Source of the DNA: Ovoidimarina sp963698645
Lineage (GTDB): Bacteria; Pseudomonadota; Alphaproteobacteria; Rhodobacterales; Rhodobacteraceae
Reading direction: 5' to 3'
DNA length: 64,000 nt
NCBI GenBank assembly: GCA_963698645.1
Contig: CAVORP010000003.1
Coordinates: forward strand, 1 to 64,000
The position numbers were made by a program, and so were the translations under genes. The stretch's first letter is position 1. The number at the start of each line of letters is the position of its first letter. Positions 47,078 through 56,072 of the stretch are shown here, one piece after another. Below the pieces are notes generated by a model that saw only the letters and a list, made by a program, of their open reading frames with translations, did not search any database and had not been told where the DNA came from.

Positions 47078-48742
47078 TTGTTTCCGCTTCGTCTGTGGCT
47101 TCTTCTGGGGCGGACCATCATCGACGAGTATGACTATATCATTGTCGGGGCTGGCTCGGCCGGTTGCGTGCTGGCCAATCGGCTGAGCGCCAGCGGGGGC
47201 AATCGGGTTTTGCTCCTGGAGGCGGGTGGATGGGACCGCGACCCGCTGATCCATATTCCGCTGACCTGGGGCAAGATGTTTGTCGAGCGACGGCATGACT
47301 GGGGATATGACTGCATTCCCGAAGCCAATGTCGCCAATCGCGAGGTGGAGTTTGCCCGGGGCAAGGTTGTCGGTGGGTGCTCGTCCACCAATGCCATGGC
47401 CTACGTGCGTGGTCACCGACGAACCTACGATCGCTGGGCCACAGAACCTGGGCTTCAGTGCTGGAGCGCGAAGGAAACGCTCCCCTATTTCAAGCGTCAG
47501 GAACATTGGGCAGAACGCTCCGATGATTGGCGCGGCACCGGCGGTCCTGTGAACACGCAATATTGTAAATTCGAGGATCCTCTCGTGGATGCGTTCGGCG
47601 AGGCCGGGCGGGCGGCGTTTGGCTGGACCGAGGATTACAACGGCGCGCAACAGGAGGGGTTCGCACGTCTTCAGATGTCGATCCGGAGGGGGCGGCGAGA
47701 CAGCGCTGCGAACGCATATTTGCGGCCGGTGCTATATCGAAAAGCACTTACCGTAACGACCGGCGCGATGGTCGAGGCAGTGACATTCAGGGGCGACAGG
47801 GCGAACGGTGTCCGGTGGCAAAGTAAGGGCGTGCGGTCCGAGGCTCTTGCAACAAAAGAGGTAATCCTTGCAGGAGGAGTCGTTAATTCACCGCAATTAT
47901 TGATGATTTCAGGGATCGGTCCGGCGGCAGAGCTTAAGTCGCATGACATCGATGTGCGCGTGGATTTGCCTGGGGTCGGACAGAACCTCTCAGACCATCC
48001 CTCGATCATCGCAATGTATCACCGCGCGGCACCACAAGGGCCCTTCCACCGGATGATGCGCTATGACCGGATCGTTCCCGATCTTGCGCGCACCTACCTT
48101 GGGGGCGAGGGATTTGCCGGCGATGTGCCGGGGGGCATAACGGCGTTCCTCCGGTCGAGCCTTGCGACCGACGTGCCCGATATCCAGTTCCTGTTCACGG
48201 CGGCCCCGCTGGCGGCTTGGCCCTATCTCTCGCCGTTCAAGAAACCGTTCGCAGATGGTTTTGCGACCCGTCTTGTCCTGACACAGCCCGAGGCCAGGGG
48301 AACGATTTCGCTCGCCTCTGCCGACCCTGCCCAGGCGCCCCGGATCCGACAGAACTTTCTGGCAGCGGAGCATGATTGGACAGTTCTGCGCGAAGGGTTC
48401 GAGATCGCCCGGATGCTCGCGGCGAGCAACGAGATGCGTGGTTACGTCAAATCGGAGATCGTACCGGGGCCGAAGTGCACCGACAGGGATGCAATCGATG
48501 AGTACATTCGAAAGAGCCTCATCACGGTCCACCACCCTGCCGGTACCTGCCGAATGGGTGGCGCGGAGGATCCGCGAAGCGTTGTGGGGTCGGATCTCAG
48601 GGTTCATGGTGTGGAGGGTCTCCGGGTCGCCGATGCCTCCGTGATGCCGGATCTGCCGAACGGGAACATAAATGCCGCGGTGCTGATGATCGCGGAGAAG
48701 GCGGCTGACATGATTCTCGCCGGGGTGGGTCCGGAGGGATGA
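47078..48742 (+). CDS. GMC-family FAD oxidoreductase (candidate 4-pyridoxate dehydrogenase)
   Basis: 554 residues from TTG 47078; no ATG or GTG is in frame before the Rossmann motif DYIIVGAGSAGCVLANRL, so the N-terminus is uncertain. GMC signatures: ARGKVVGGCSSTNAMAYVRGHR, GVVNSPQLLMISGIGP, GVGQNLSDHPSI, HHPAGTCRMGG (catalytic His) and NGNINAAVLMIAEKAADMI. The known 4-pyridoxate dehydrogenase of Mesorhizobium loti is a GMC flavoprotein, and this gene sits with all the neighbouring steps of that pathway, so it is the best candidate for the 4-pyridoxate to 5-formyl step. A choline-dehydrogenase-like role cannot be excluded from sequence alone. Confidence 0.85.
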   Translation: MFPLRLWLLLGRTIIDEYDYIIVGAGSAGCVLANRLSASGGNRVLLLEAGGWDRDPLIHIPLTWGKMFVERRHDWGYDCIPEANVANREVEFARGKVVGGCSSTNAMAYVRGHRRTYDRWATEPGLQCWSAKETLPYFKRQEHWAERSDDWRGTGGPVNTQYCKFEDPLVDAFGEAGRAAFGWTEDYNGAQQEGFARLQMSIRRGRRDSAANAYLRPVLYRKALTVTTGAMVEAVTFRGDRANGVRWQSKGVRSEALATKEVILAGGVVNSPQLLMISGIGPAAELKSHDIDVRVDLPGVGQNLSDHPSIIAMYHRAAPQGPFHRMMRYDRIVPDLARTYLGGEGFAGDVPGGITAFLRSSLATDVPDIQFLFTAAPLAAWPYLSPFKKPFADGFATRLVLTQPEARGTISLASADPAQAPRIRQNFLAAEHDWTVLREGFEIARMLAASNEMRGYVKSEIVPGPKCTDRDAIDEYIRKSLITVHHPAGTCRMGGAEDPRSVVGSDLRVHGVEGLRVADASVMPDLPNGNINAAVLMIAEKAADMILAGVGPEG

Positions 48743-49007
48743 AATCCCTAAATTCCGGAGTAGGACGGCCCACAAATCAGACCGTTTATTGAATAAATGG
48801 TTTTTGGTAGATAGATCTAAATTCCATAAACATAACAATAACAGGATGTTAATCTACAACCCCTCGCTGAAGGGCGCATTTCTCGTAGTCATGCGGCAGA
48901 TAAAGCGGAACCATTAATGAAAATCAATTTGTTGATTTGGTTCACTGCTGCCGATAGACTTCAGGCAAGCCGATCGAAACGAGCCTGATGTATGAGGACC
49001 GCCTGTC
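48743..49007 (+). promoter_or_regulatory. AT-rich promoter region of the cupin operon
   Basis: 265 bp, markedly AT-richer than the flanks. It contains GAACCATTAATG at 48908-48919, the exact inverse complement of the motif at 47036-47047, and GGTTTTTGG at 48799-48807, also present at 47014-47022. The shared elements suggest that the same regulator controls the GMC gene and the long operon starting at 49008. A plausible purine-rich ribosome site (GAGGA) lies about 11 bp before the ATG. Confidence 0.55.
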
Positions 49008-50156
49008 ATGTCGGACATCTCTCCGAAAACACATTCAAATCGTGATGCAGCCCTCGCACGCATGTACGACGCTATCGCCGAGAAAAGCATGTTTCCCTTC
49101 TGGGCGACGTCCGAGGATGTGACCAACGACGAGGTCCGCCAGTTGATGGCGACCAAACATGCCGTCCCGCACCTGTGGACCTACAAGGAGGATATCGAGC
49201 CGCTCTTGCGCATGTCGGCGGATCTGATCTCGATGGATGACAGCGAGCGACGCAGCCTCGTTCTTGTGAATCCCGGTCTTGCTCCAAAGCGCGCGACGGT
49301 CTCCACCATGTACACGGCCTATCGCCTGAACGACCCGAACGAAATCATGCCGCCACACAAGCATTCTCCCTCGGCGATCCGTTTCGGACTGACCGGTAAG
49401 GGCAACTTCACCGGTGTCGCGGGCGAGGACATCACTTTCGGCCCCGGCGACATGGTGCTGACACCGAACGACACATGGCACAATCACGGTACGATGGGTG
49501 ACGAAGAGGCGGTCAATCTTTCGGTGCTGGATCTTCCGCTGGTCGAGACCCTGAGTGCGATCCATTTCGACCACAACTATACCGAGATCGAGGACGGCAA
49601 GGAGGTGCCGCGGAAGCAGCAGACGGCGCGTTTCCCAACCGACTATTCGCGCGCGGTCTACGGTTCCGGCGGCATGACACCCCGCTGGGTCGATCATCAC
49701 CGCGGCGGTGGCCTGTCCTCGCCAATGTATGTCTATCGCTGGGATGCGATGATGGAGATCTTTCACAGGTTCCGCGATGAAGAAGGAGATCCCTACGAGG
49801 CGTTGATGGTGGAATATACGGACCCGACACGCGGCGGGTCGGTCTTCAAGACAATCACCTTCTTCGCGCAGATGCTTCGGCCCGGGGAAAAGACACTGCC
49901 GCTGCGCCAGACGGCCAGTCTTCTTGTCGCGCCATTCCAAGGGAAGGGATATTCCATCATCGACGGGCAACGCTTCGATTGGAACGAATTCGACACGCTG
50001 GCCGTTCCCGGTGGCGCATGGTGCGAACATCACAACGGATCAGATACCGAGCCCGTCTACTTGTTCGTCGCGTCCGACGAACCGACGCTCAAGAAACTTT
50101 CACTGTTCAAATCCTGGGGTCAGACCGCAGGTGGCGATGTAATCCGACGGGCCTGA
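49008..50156 (+). CDS. Gentisate/salicylate 1,2-dioxygenase-like bicupin (candidate pyridine-ring dioxygenase)
   Basis: 382 residues, bicupin fold. The first cupin carries the class III ring-cleaving dioxygenase site: PPHKHSPSAIRF (two Fe-binding His plus the substrate Arg) and TPNDTWHNHG (third His). The second cupin is degenerate (RQTASLLVAPFQGKGYS, without the HxH), as in gentisate dioxygenases. These Fe(II) enzymes cleave between a carboxylate-bearing carbon and an ortho-hydroxylated carbon. 3-Hydroxy-2-methylpyridine-4,5-dicarboxylate, the product made by the enzyme at 52330, has exactly that salicylate-like arrangement. First gene of the operon; assignment of substrate is inference. Confidence 0.85.
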   Translation: MSDISPKTHSNRDAALARMYDAIAEKSMFPFWATSEDVTNDEVRQLMATKHAVPHLWTYKEDIEPLLRMSADLISMDDSERRSLVLVNPGLAPKRATVSTMYTAYRLNDPNEIMPPHKHSPSAIRFGLTGKGNFTGVAGEDITFGPGDMVLTPNDTWHNHGTMGDEEAVNLSVLDLPLVETLSAIHFDHNYTEIEDGKEVPRKQQTARFPTDYSRAVYGSGGMTPRWVDHHRGGGLSSPMYVYRWDAMMEIFHRFRDEEGDPYEALMVEYTDPTRGGSVFKTITFFAQMLRPGEKTLPLRQTASLLVAPFQGKGYSIIDGQRFDWNEFDTLAVPGGAWCEHHNGSDTEPVYLFVASDEPTLKKLSLFKSWGQTAGGDVIRRA

Positions 50157-50177
50157 TTTCGGGTCAGGGGGCTTGAT

Positions 50178-51305
50178 ATGGCGAAATCGCTAAACACGCG
50201 GCTCCTGTCGCACATAGATTGCCCCGGCGGGGGTCAGGTCTGGGTCGAGGGAACGACACTCTATATCGGCCATATGCGAAACCCGTCCGGCACCACGATC
50301 GTCGATGTGGCGGACCCGCGCACGCCGAAGGTGATTGCAAGGATCGACGTCCCCGATGGCTGGCATTCGCACAAGGTGCGGGTCTCGGATGGGATCATGA
50401 TCGTCAATCACGAGAAGCTGGGGCAGGACGGCGATCGAAGCTTTGGCGGCGGTCTGGGGATCTATGACGTGTCCAAACCCGCTGAACCAAAGCTCATCTC
50501 GAAATGGAGAACCGGCGGAAGGGGTGTGCACCGTTACGATTTCGATGGACGATATGCCTATATCTCGCCAACGGCCGAAGGCTATGTTGGCAACTTCGTC
50601 ATGATCCTCGATCTGCAGGATCCCACCAATCCGACAGAAGTGGGCCGCTGGTGGATTCCGGGCCAATGGCAGGCTGGCGGAGAAGAGTACCCGTGGGATG
50701 ATTGGGTGCCGCCGCGCTGTCATCATCCGATCCGGCGGGGTGATCGGCTTTATGTCAGTTATTGGCACCACGGTCTGTACATTCTGGACATCTCTGACAT
50801 GTCCCGGCCCAAGGCGATCGCGGGCGTGAACACGAGCCCGGTTTACCCGCACCCGACACATACTTGCCTGCCTATGGCACAGCCGATCGCGGGGCGCGAT
50901 ATCATGGTGGTGGCGGACGAGGATGTCGCGAAACTCTATCCCGCCGCACCTGCCTTCACCTGGATCTATGACATCACCGTAGAGACGATGCCGACGCCGA
51001 TCGCGACCTGGCAGGTCGAGGGGTTGCATGGTGACGGGCGGCCTCAAGAGCCAATGATGGGCTGTCACCAGCCCTCGGAACGCCCAGCAGGAACGATCAT
51101 TCCATTCGCATGGTTCGCACAGGGACTAAGGCTCGTCGATATAGCCGACCCGTACAAGCCGCGCGAAGTGGGACATTATACGCCCGACGCACCAAAGGGT
51201 GGAAGCATCCCGTCCTCCAATGACGTGACGATCGACGATCGGGGGCTGATCTATCTCGTCGACCGCGTGCATGGCGTCGACATCATCGAAACAAGCGCTT
51301 TCTGA
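50178..51305 (+). CDS. LVIVD-repeat beta-propeller protein
   Basis: 375 residues with repeated VDVADP..P, IYDVSKPAEP, ILDLQDPTNPTEV, ILDISDMSRPKAI and LVDIADPYKPREV units, the LVIVD repeat that builds a beta-propeller. It has no signal peptide, which is unusual for LVIVD proteins, and several His-rich loops (HSHKVR, PRCHHPI, YWHHGLY, HPTHTC, GCHQPS) reminiscent of metal sites. A propeller lactonase-like, hydrolase or isomerase role on ring-cleavage products is possible. Tight linkage to the cupin (22 bp) implies the same pathway; true function unknown. Confidence 0.75.
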   Translation: MAKSLNTRLLSHIDCPGGGQVWVEGTTLYIGHMRNPSGTTIVDVADPRTPKVIARIDVPDGWHSHKVRVSDGIMIVNHEKLGQDGDRSFGGGLGIYDVSKPAEPKLISKWRTGGRGVHRYDFDGRYAYISPTAEGYVGNFVMILDLQDPTNPTEVGRWWIPGQWQAGGEEYPWDDWVPPRCHHPIRRGDRLYVSYWHHGLYILDISDMSRPKAIAGVNTSPVYPHPTHTCLPMAQPIAGRDIMVVADEDVAKLYPAAPAFTWIYDITVETMPTPIATWQVEGLHGDGRPQEPMMGCHQPSERPAGTIIPFAWFAQGLRLVDIADPYKPREVGHYTPDAPKGGSIPSSNDVTIDDRGLIYLVDRVHGVDIIETSAF

Positions 51306-51314
51306 GGAACCCCA

Positions 51315-51707
51315 ATGGCAAAGATTTCGGACCGGCACTACGCCCTCGGGAAGAAGAACCCGAACCTGCCTTTCCACCCGGCCGTGCGGGCGGGCGATTA
51401 CATCTATGTCTCGGGCCAGGTCTCGAAAGACGCGGATGGCAACATGATGGTCGGTTCGATCGAGGAAGAAACCGCCGGCACGATCGAAGCGATCCAGCGC
51501 ATCATCGCGGAAGAGGGCGCGACGCTTAAAGATGTCGTGCGCGTCACAACCTATCTTGAGGATACGCGGGATTTCGGCCGTTACAACGCTGTTTTCAAAA
51601 AGTATTTTGAAGGATGCGTAATCGCCCGGACAACGGTCGAGGCCAAGGCTGCGATCTGTGTTCGCGTCGAAATGGAAGCCATCGTCTACAAGCCGCTCGA
51701 GAAATGA
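51315..51707 (+). CDS. RidA/YjgF-family protein (imine/enamine deaminase type)
   Basis: 130 residues, normal RidA length. VSGQVSKDADGNMMVGSI, LKDVVRVTTYLED and the C-terminal RTTVEAKAAICVRVEMEAIVYKP match; the substrate Arg in CVRVEMEAI is present. RidA proteins hydrolyse reactive enamine/imine products to keto acids and ammonia. Opening of a pyridine ring generates such intermediates, so its place between ring-cleavage and GST genes is chemically apt. Ten bases from the LVIVD gene. Confidence 0.9.
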   Translation: MAKISDRHYALGKKNPNLPFHPAVRAGDYIYVSGQVSKDADGNMMVGSIEEETAGTIEAIQRIIAEEGATLKDVVRVTTYLEDTRDFGRYNAVFKKYFEGCVIARTTVEAKAAICVRVEMEAIVYKPLEK

Positions 51708-51726
51708 GGGGCAGGGAGGAAGTAAA

Positions 51727-52326
51727 ATGCTGAAACTTCTGGGACGGAAGACCTCAGGCAATGTGCAGAAGGTTCTGTTCGCGCTCGAAGAAATGGGCGC
51801 AGACTATACGCGCGAAGACTATGGTCGCCTGTTCGAGAACACGACCACCCCTGAGTACCTGTCGATGAACCCGACGGCGAAAGTGCCCACCCTCGTGGAT
51901 GGCGACACCGTGATCTGGGAGAGCAACACGATCCTGCGCTATCTTGCAGATACGCGTGCTCCGGAAATGACCGGCGCGACACCTGCCGAGCGAACCGAGG
52001 TCGAGCGTTGGATGGATTTCGTGCTGGCCGCGGTGAACCCGGGCTACATGGCGGGGTTCAAAGCGGCAAAGCTCGACCCCGCCGATAGGCCCGCCGGGTT
52101 CGACGCCCAGATTGCGGACCTGCATGCACAGATGCAGATCGTCAGCGCGCATCTCGAGGGAAAGGAATTCCTCGCTCTCGGAAAGCTGACGATCGCGGAT
52201 TGCGCTTTGGGTCCGATTCTGGGGCGCTGTCTCAATTTCCCCTATGACCGTCCGTCGATGCCGGGGCTGGAGCACTGGTTCGCGGGTATCTCGGCACGTC
52301 CTGCGTTCAAGGCCGCAACGGGCTGA
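51727..52326 (+). CDS. Glutathione S-transferase-fold protein
   Basis: 199 residues from ATG 51727 with an excellent SD (GGGAGGAAG). Thioredoxin-like N-domain: MLKLLGRKTSGNVQKVLFALEEMG, then VPTLVDGDTVIWESNTILRYLA with the cis-Pro and glutathione-binding Glu-Ser. An all-helical C-domain follows, with the conserved LTIADCALGPIL Asp cap. In ring-cleavage operons GST-fold proteins act as maleylpyruvate-type isomerases, which would suit a gentisate-like cleavage product. Confidence 0.9.
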   Translation: MLKLLGRKTSGNVQKVLFALEEMGADYTREDYGRLFENTTTPEYLSMNPTAKVPTLVDGDTVIWESNTILRYLADTRAPEMTGATPAERTEVERWMDFVLAAVNPGYMAGFKAAKLDPADRPAGFDAQIADLHAQMQIVSAHLEGKEFLALGKLTIADCALGPILGRCLNFPYDRPSMPGLEHWFAGISARPAFKAATG

Positions 52327-52329
52327 GAG

Positions 52330-53243
52330 ATGAAGGTCGCGATCATAGGCATGGGGTCGATGGGTCCCGGAATGGCCGCCCGTATCGCGCGCGGCGGCCA
52401 CCCGGTGCGGGTTCATGACGTGGCACCTGCGGCGATAGAGCGGGCGAAAGCGATGCAACCCATGATCGCGGCTGCGCTCGATGGTCTTGAGATCAGGGAT
52501 CAGGGCGGGAAGCTGGACTATTGCGCCACGCTGAAGGATGCCGTCGACGGTGCGGATCTCGTCGTCGAGAACGTGCCCGAGATCGTCGAGACCAAGGCGG
52601 GCCTCTACGTACGATCGACCCGTTGATCGGGCCGGAGGTCATCGTTGCAAGCGACACCTCCGGGATCCCGATCACGAAGCTTCAGGCACATATTTCGCAT
52701 CCCGGACGGTTCGTGGGCATGCATTGGTCAAACCCTCCGCATATCATTCCGATGATCGAAGTGATCGCCGGCGAACAGACGTCCCGCTCGACCGTGATCG
52801 CAATTCAGGCGCTGATCCGCTCTTTGGATCTGCTGCCGGTGACGCTGAAGCGCGATGTTCCGGGCTTCGTGGAAAACCGGGTGCTATACGCGCTCTTGCG
52901 CGAATGCGTCGATCTGGTCGAGCAGGGGGTTATCGATCCCGAAGATCTGGACACCTGCGTGCGCTGGGGAATCGGCTACAAGCTCTCTGTTGTTGGACCA
53001 ATGCGGCTCTTGGATATGGCGGGGCTGGATATCTATCAGTCCGTCGCGTCTTTCCTGAATGCCGAGTTGTGCGACCGGTCCGATGTTTCGCCAATGGTGA
53101 CGGCGGCCACCGCCGAAGGCAGGCTGGGGATGAAATCCGGCAGCGGCCTTTTTGGGTATTCTTCCGAGGAACTGGCGAACTTGCCGCGCGAGCGTGGTGC
53201 CCGACTGGTGGCGGTCCGTCGTGTGCTGGAGGGGAAGGCGTGA
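52330..53243 (+). pseudogene. 5-Formyl-3-hydroxy-2-methylpyridine-4-carboxylate 5-dehydrogenase (3-hydroxyacyl-CoA dehydrogenase family), one frameshift
   Basis: One extra base near 52610 splits it; repaired length about 304. The N-terminus AIIGMGSMGPGMAARIARGG (NAD-binding) and the stretches ASDTSGIPITKLQAHIS, MHWSNPPHIIPMIEVIAGE, DVPGFVENRVLYALLRE and VRWGIGYKLSVVGPM agree closely with what I recall of the M. loti enzyme that oxidises the 5-aldehyde to 3-hydroxy-2-methylpyridine-4,5-dicarboxylate. It is distinct from CoA-linked paralogues by the SGIPITKLQ and HWSNPPH runs. Follows the GST gene by three bases and overlaps the TRAP gene by GTGA. The shift is probably an error. Confidence 0.88.
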
Positions 53244-53740
53244 GTCCGTCGCTTTTCAGGGTCGAGGCCGTGGCGATCTCTTGTTTGCGCGGGCTGCTTG
53301 GACTCGGCCTGATCTTGATGGTTGTCCTCAATGTCGCCAATGCAGTTGGCCGATACGGCGGGCTTCCTACACTGACCGGTGCCGATGAGCTCCTCGTGTT
53401 TGGGATGATCTGGATCGTGATGGTCGGCGCGATACTCGCAACCCGCGACCGGACTCATCTTAGTATCGATCTCGTTCCCCAGCGTCTCTCACAGGGACCG
53501 CGCGCGCTTCTTCTGGCGGCTACGGGTGCAGTGACGGCAGTGGTCTGTGCCTTCATCGCCTTCCATAGCCTGACGTTCGTCGAGCGGATCGCGGCCATAG
53601 GACAGACCAGCATGGGGTTGGGCATTCCGATGGTGATCCCGCATCTGGCCGTATTCGCGGGTTTTGCCGGGATCGCGGTCGTTGCCGCGATTCTGGCGCT
53701 ATTCGATTTTCGTGCCTTCCTGACCGGGAGCGGAGGATGA
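53240..53740 (+). CDS. TRAP transporter small permease (DctQ)
   Basis: 166 residues from GTG 53240, overlapping the dehydrogenase stop (GTGA). Four helices with the DctQ signature TGADELLVFGMIWIVMVGAI and ATRDRTHLSIDLV. Coupled by ATGA to the DctM gene. Part of a complete TRAP importer embedded in the B6 locus. Confidence 0.9.
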   Translation: MSPSLFRVEAVAISCLRGLLGLGLILMVVLNVANAVGRYGGLPTLTGADELLVFGMIWIVMVGAILATRDRTHLSIDLVPQRLSQGPRALLLAATGAVTAVVCAFIAFHSLTFVERIAAIGQTSMGLGIPMVIPHLAVFAGFAGIAVVAAILALFDFRAFLTGSGG

Positions 53741-55011
53741 TATGGGCGCTTGCGCTGACCATCGTGATCCTCACGGCTCTGGGCGCTCCGATCTTCGTAG
53801 CGCTTCTGTCAGGCGCGGCTGTCGGTCTTCTGTTCTTTTCCGGCCCACCGCTTCTGGCGTTGCAGCAAACGATTTTCGGCGGTCTGGACGCCTACGCGCT
53901 TCTGGCGGTCCCGTTCTTCGTCTTTGCCGGAGAGTTGATGGCGGCAAGCGGGATCGCCGACCGGTTGATCGCCTTGGTTCGGGCCCTATTCGGGCGTGTG
54001 CCGGGATCTCTGGGGATTGCGGCCCTTGGCGGCTCCACGCTGATCGGCACCATTTGCGGCTCTTCCGCCGCTGCTGTCGCGGCGGTCGGGCGAAACATGT
54101 ACCCAAGGCTCCTCGAGGGTGGCTATGGTGTGCGTCGGGGCGCGGGTCTTATCACCTCGGCCGGGGCGATCGATATCGTGATCCCGCCATCCATAGCCAT
54201 GATCCTTTATGGCGCAGCCGCGGAGCAGAGCATACCCAAACTGTTCATAGCTGGCGTGGTTCCGGGGCTTCTGATCGCCTTTTTGATGGGGCTATATATC
54301 AGCCTGTCGGCATGGGTTGCGAAGTTGCCGATCGAGGAACGGTTCGAGGCCCGTGTGGCGGCGCTGGCCTTTCGGCGCGCGCTTGCTGCGCTGTCAATGC
54401 CGGTATTCGTACTGACCGGCATCTATGCCGGGGCATTCTCTCCGACCGAGGCGGGTGGGTTCGCCTGTGCCTACGCCATACTACTGGGGCTAGTTGTGTA
54501 TCGAACCCTGACCCTTGCGAGTATCCTGCAGGCGGCCACGCGTGCGGCGATGACGACGGCACAGATCATGATCGTCGTTGCAGCGGCCAGCGTGATCGCG
54601 TGGCTCTTCACCGTCGAGGGTGTTCCGCAGGCGCTGATTTCCGGGACTGCGGAGGCAGGGTTATCACCGCTTGGGTTCCTGCTGACAGTGAACGCGCTGC
54701 TTCTGGCGATCGGCTGTTTTCTCGACCCGACGTCGGCCATTCTGGTGCTCGCGCCACTTCTGGTGCCGATTGCCATTTCGCTCGGGATCGATCCGATCCA
54801 TTTCGGTGTCATCATGACGGTCAACCTCGCGATCGGCATGTTCACCCCGCCTTTCGGCCTCAACATCTTTGTCGCCCAATCCGTTCTGGGGGTGTCCGCG
54901 GGCGACATTTATCGCGGTGTCTTGCCCTTCGTCGCGGTGCAGGTGGGCGCGCTGGCGATCATCACGCTGATCCCCGCGCTTTCGCTCTGGCTCGTCGAAA
55001 CAATGTCCTGA
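53737..55011 (+). CDS. TRAP transporter large permease (DctM)
   Basis: 424 residues with an intact frame. Conserved segments: AVPFFVFAGELMAASGIADRL, CGSSAAAVAAVGRNMYP, IDIVIPPSIAMILYG, GAFSPTEAGGFACAY, FLDPTSAILVLAPLLVPIA and MTVNLAIGMFTPPFGLN, and about 12 helices. It couples sodium entry to uptake of the ligand delivered by the DctP protein at 55043. Candidate cargo: 4-pyridoxate or other carboxylated B6 catabolites, since TRAP receptors usually need a carboxylate. Confidence 0.94.
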   Translation: MIWALALTIVILTALGAPIFVALLSGAAVGLLFFSGPPLLALQQTIFGGLDAYALLAVPFFVFAGELMAASGIADRLIALVRALFGRVPGSLGIAALGGSTLIGTICGSSAAAVAAVGRNMYPRLLEGGYGVRRGAGLITSAGAIDIVIPPSIAMILYGAAAEQSIPKLFIAGVVPGLLIAFLMGLYISLSAWVAKLPIEERFEARVAALAFRRALAALSMPVFVLTGIYAGAFSPTEAGGFACAYAILLGLVVYRTLTLASILQAATRAAMTTAQIMIVVAAASVIAWLFTVEGVPQALISGTAEAGLSPLGFLLTVNALLLAIGCFLDPTSAILVLAPLLVPIAISLGIDPIHFGVIMTVNLAIGMFTPPFGLNIFVAQSVLGVSAGDIYRGVLPFVAVQVGALAIITLIPALSLWLVETMS

Positions 55012-55042
55012 TCGCTTCATCCTGTCTTAGGAGGACCCATCC

Positions 55043-56065
55043 ATGACTATCTTCTCCAGCTTCTCCCGCCGTGCAGCACTTGCTGGACTTGCAACACTTG
55101 CGCTGGCTGCTGCGCCCGGTCTGGCCATGGCGCAAAGCACCATGAAACTCGCAAGCGCCACGATCAACGACGTCCAGCACGAGTGGCAAAAGGTCTTCGC
55201 CGCCGAGATGGCCGAACGGGTGGGGGATGCGGTGACGGTGGAAATCTATCCCGCCTCGCAGCTTGGGGCGATTCCACGCATGACCGAGGGCGTCTTGCTG
55301 GGCACGATCGAAGCCTTCACGACGCCATCCTCCTTCGTCACCGGGGTCGACCCACGCTTTCAGGCATTCGACGTCCCCGGCCTGTTCCAATCGCCCGAAG
55401 AAGTCGCGGCGGTCATCCATAATCCCGAGTTCCGCGATCATCTCGAAACGCTTTATCTTGACAAGGGGATCCGCGTGATCGGAGCGATCTACAACTCGCC
55501 AACTCTGATGCTGACGCGCACTCCGGTCACCGAACTGGCGGGTGTCGCCGGCCTGAAAGTCAGGACCTTCGCTTCGCCCCTGCAGATGGAACCGATGAAA
55601 GAGATTGGCGCGATCCCGACGCCGCTGGCCCTGTCTGAAGTCACGCCACAACTTCAATCCGGAGGCATCGACGGGATGCTCGCGGGAATGCCGATCCTGA
55701 CGGCGTTCAAGTTCTACGACACGGCGCAGCATGTGACGGATCTCAACTTTTCCCATCTCGTCTCTTTGACGCTCGTCAATGAGATGTGGTTCCAAAGCCA
55801 GAGCCTTGAGGTTCAGGAGGCGATCCGTGCCGCCGGCCGCGCCGCCGAACTGGCGGTGTTCGACTGGGGGGTGGCGAATGTAGAGCGCGCCAATGCAACC
55901 TGGTTGGAGAACGGCGGCGAGATTCACAAGTTCTCCGACGCCGAACAGGCCGACATGATGGCACGGTTTGCGGCGGTCGGGGCCGCGGCGATTGCGGATC
56001 AGCCGGATGTGATTGCCGAATATGAGCGTATTCTCGATATCCTCAAAGCGCATCGGGGCATGTGA
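55043..56065 (+). CDS. TRAP transporter periplasmic receptor (DctP)
   Basis: 340 residues; SD AGGAGG at a good distance. Signal FSRRAALAGLATLALAAAPGLAMA with a twin-arginine-like RR. DctP body: DAVTVEIYPASQLGAIPRMTEGV, ELAGVAGLKVRTFASPLQ with the conserved ligand-binding Arg (KVRTF), and LSEVTPQLQSGGIDGMLAG. The Arg makes a salt bridge with a substrate carboxylate in this family, supporting an acid as ligand. Confidence 0.92.
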   Translation: MTIFSSFSRRAALAGLATLALAAAPGLAMAQSTMKLASATINDVQHEWQKVFAAEMAERVGDAVTVEIYPASQLGAIPRMTEGVLLGTIEAFTTPSSFVTGVDPRFQAFDVPGLFQSPEEVAAVIHNPEFRDHLETLYLDKGIRVIGAIYNSPTLMLTRTPVTELAGVAGLKVRTFASPLQMEPMKEIGAIPTPLALSEVTPQLQSGGIDGMLAGMPILTAFKFYDTAQHVTDLNFSHLVSLTLVNEMWFQSQSLEVQEAIRAAGRAAELAVFDWGVANVERANATWLENGGEIHKFSDAEQADMMARFAAVGAAAIADQPDVIAEYERILDILKAHRGM

Positions 56066-56072
56066 TCCGATG

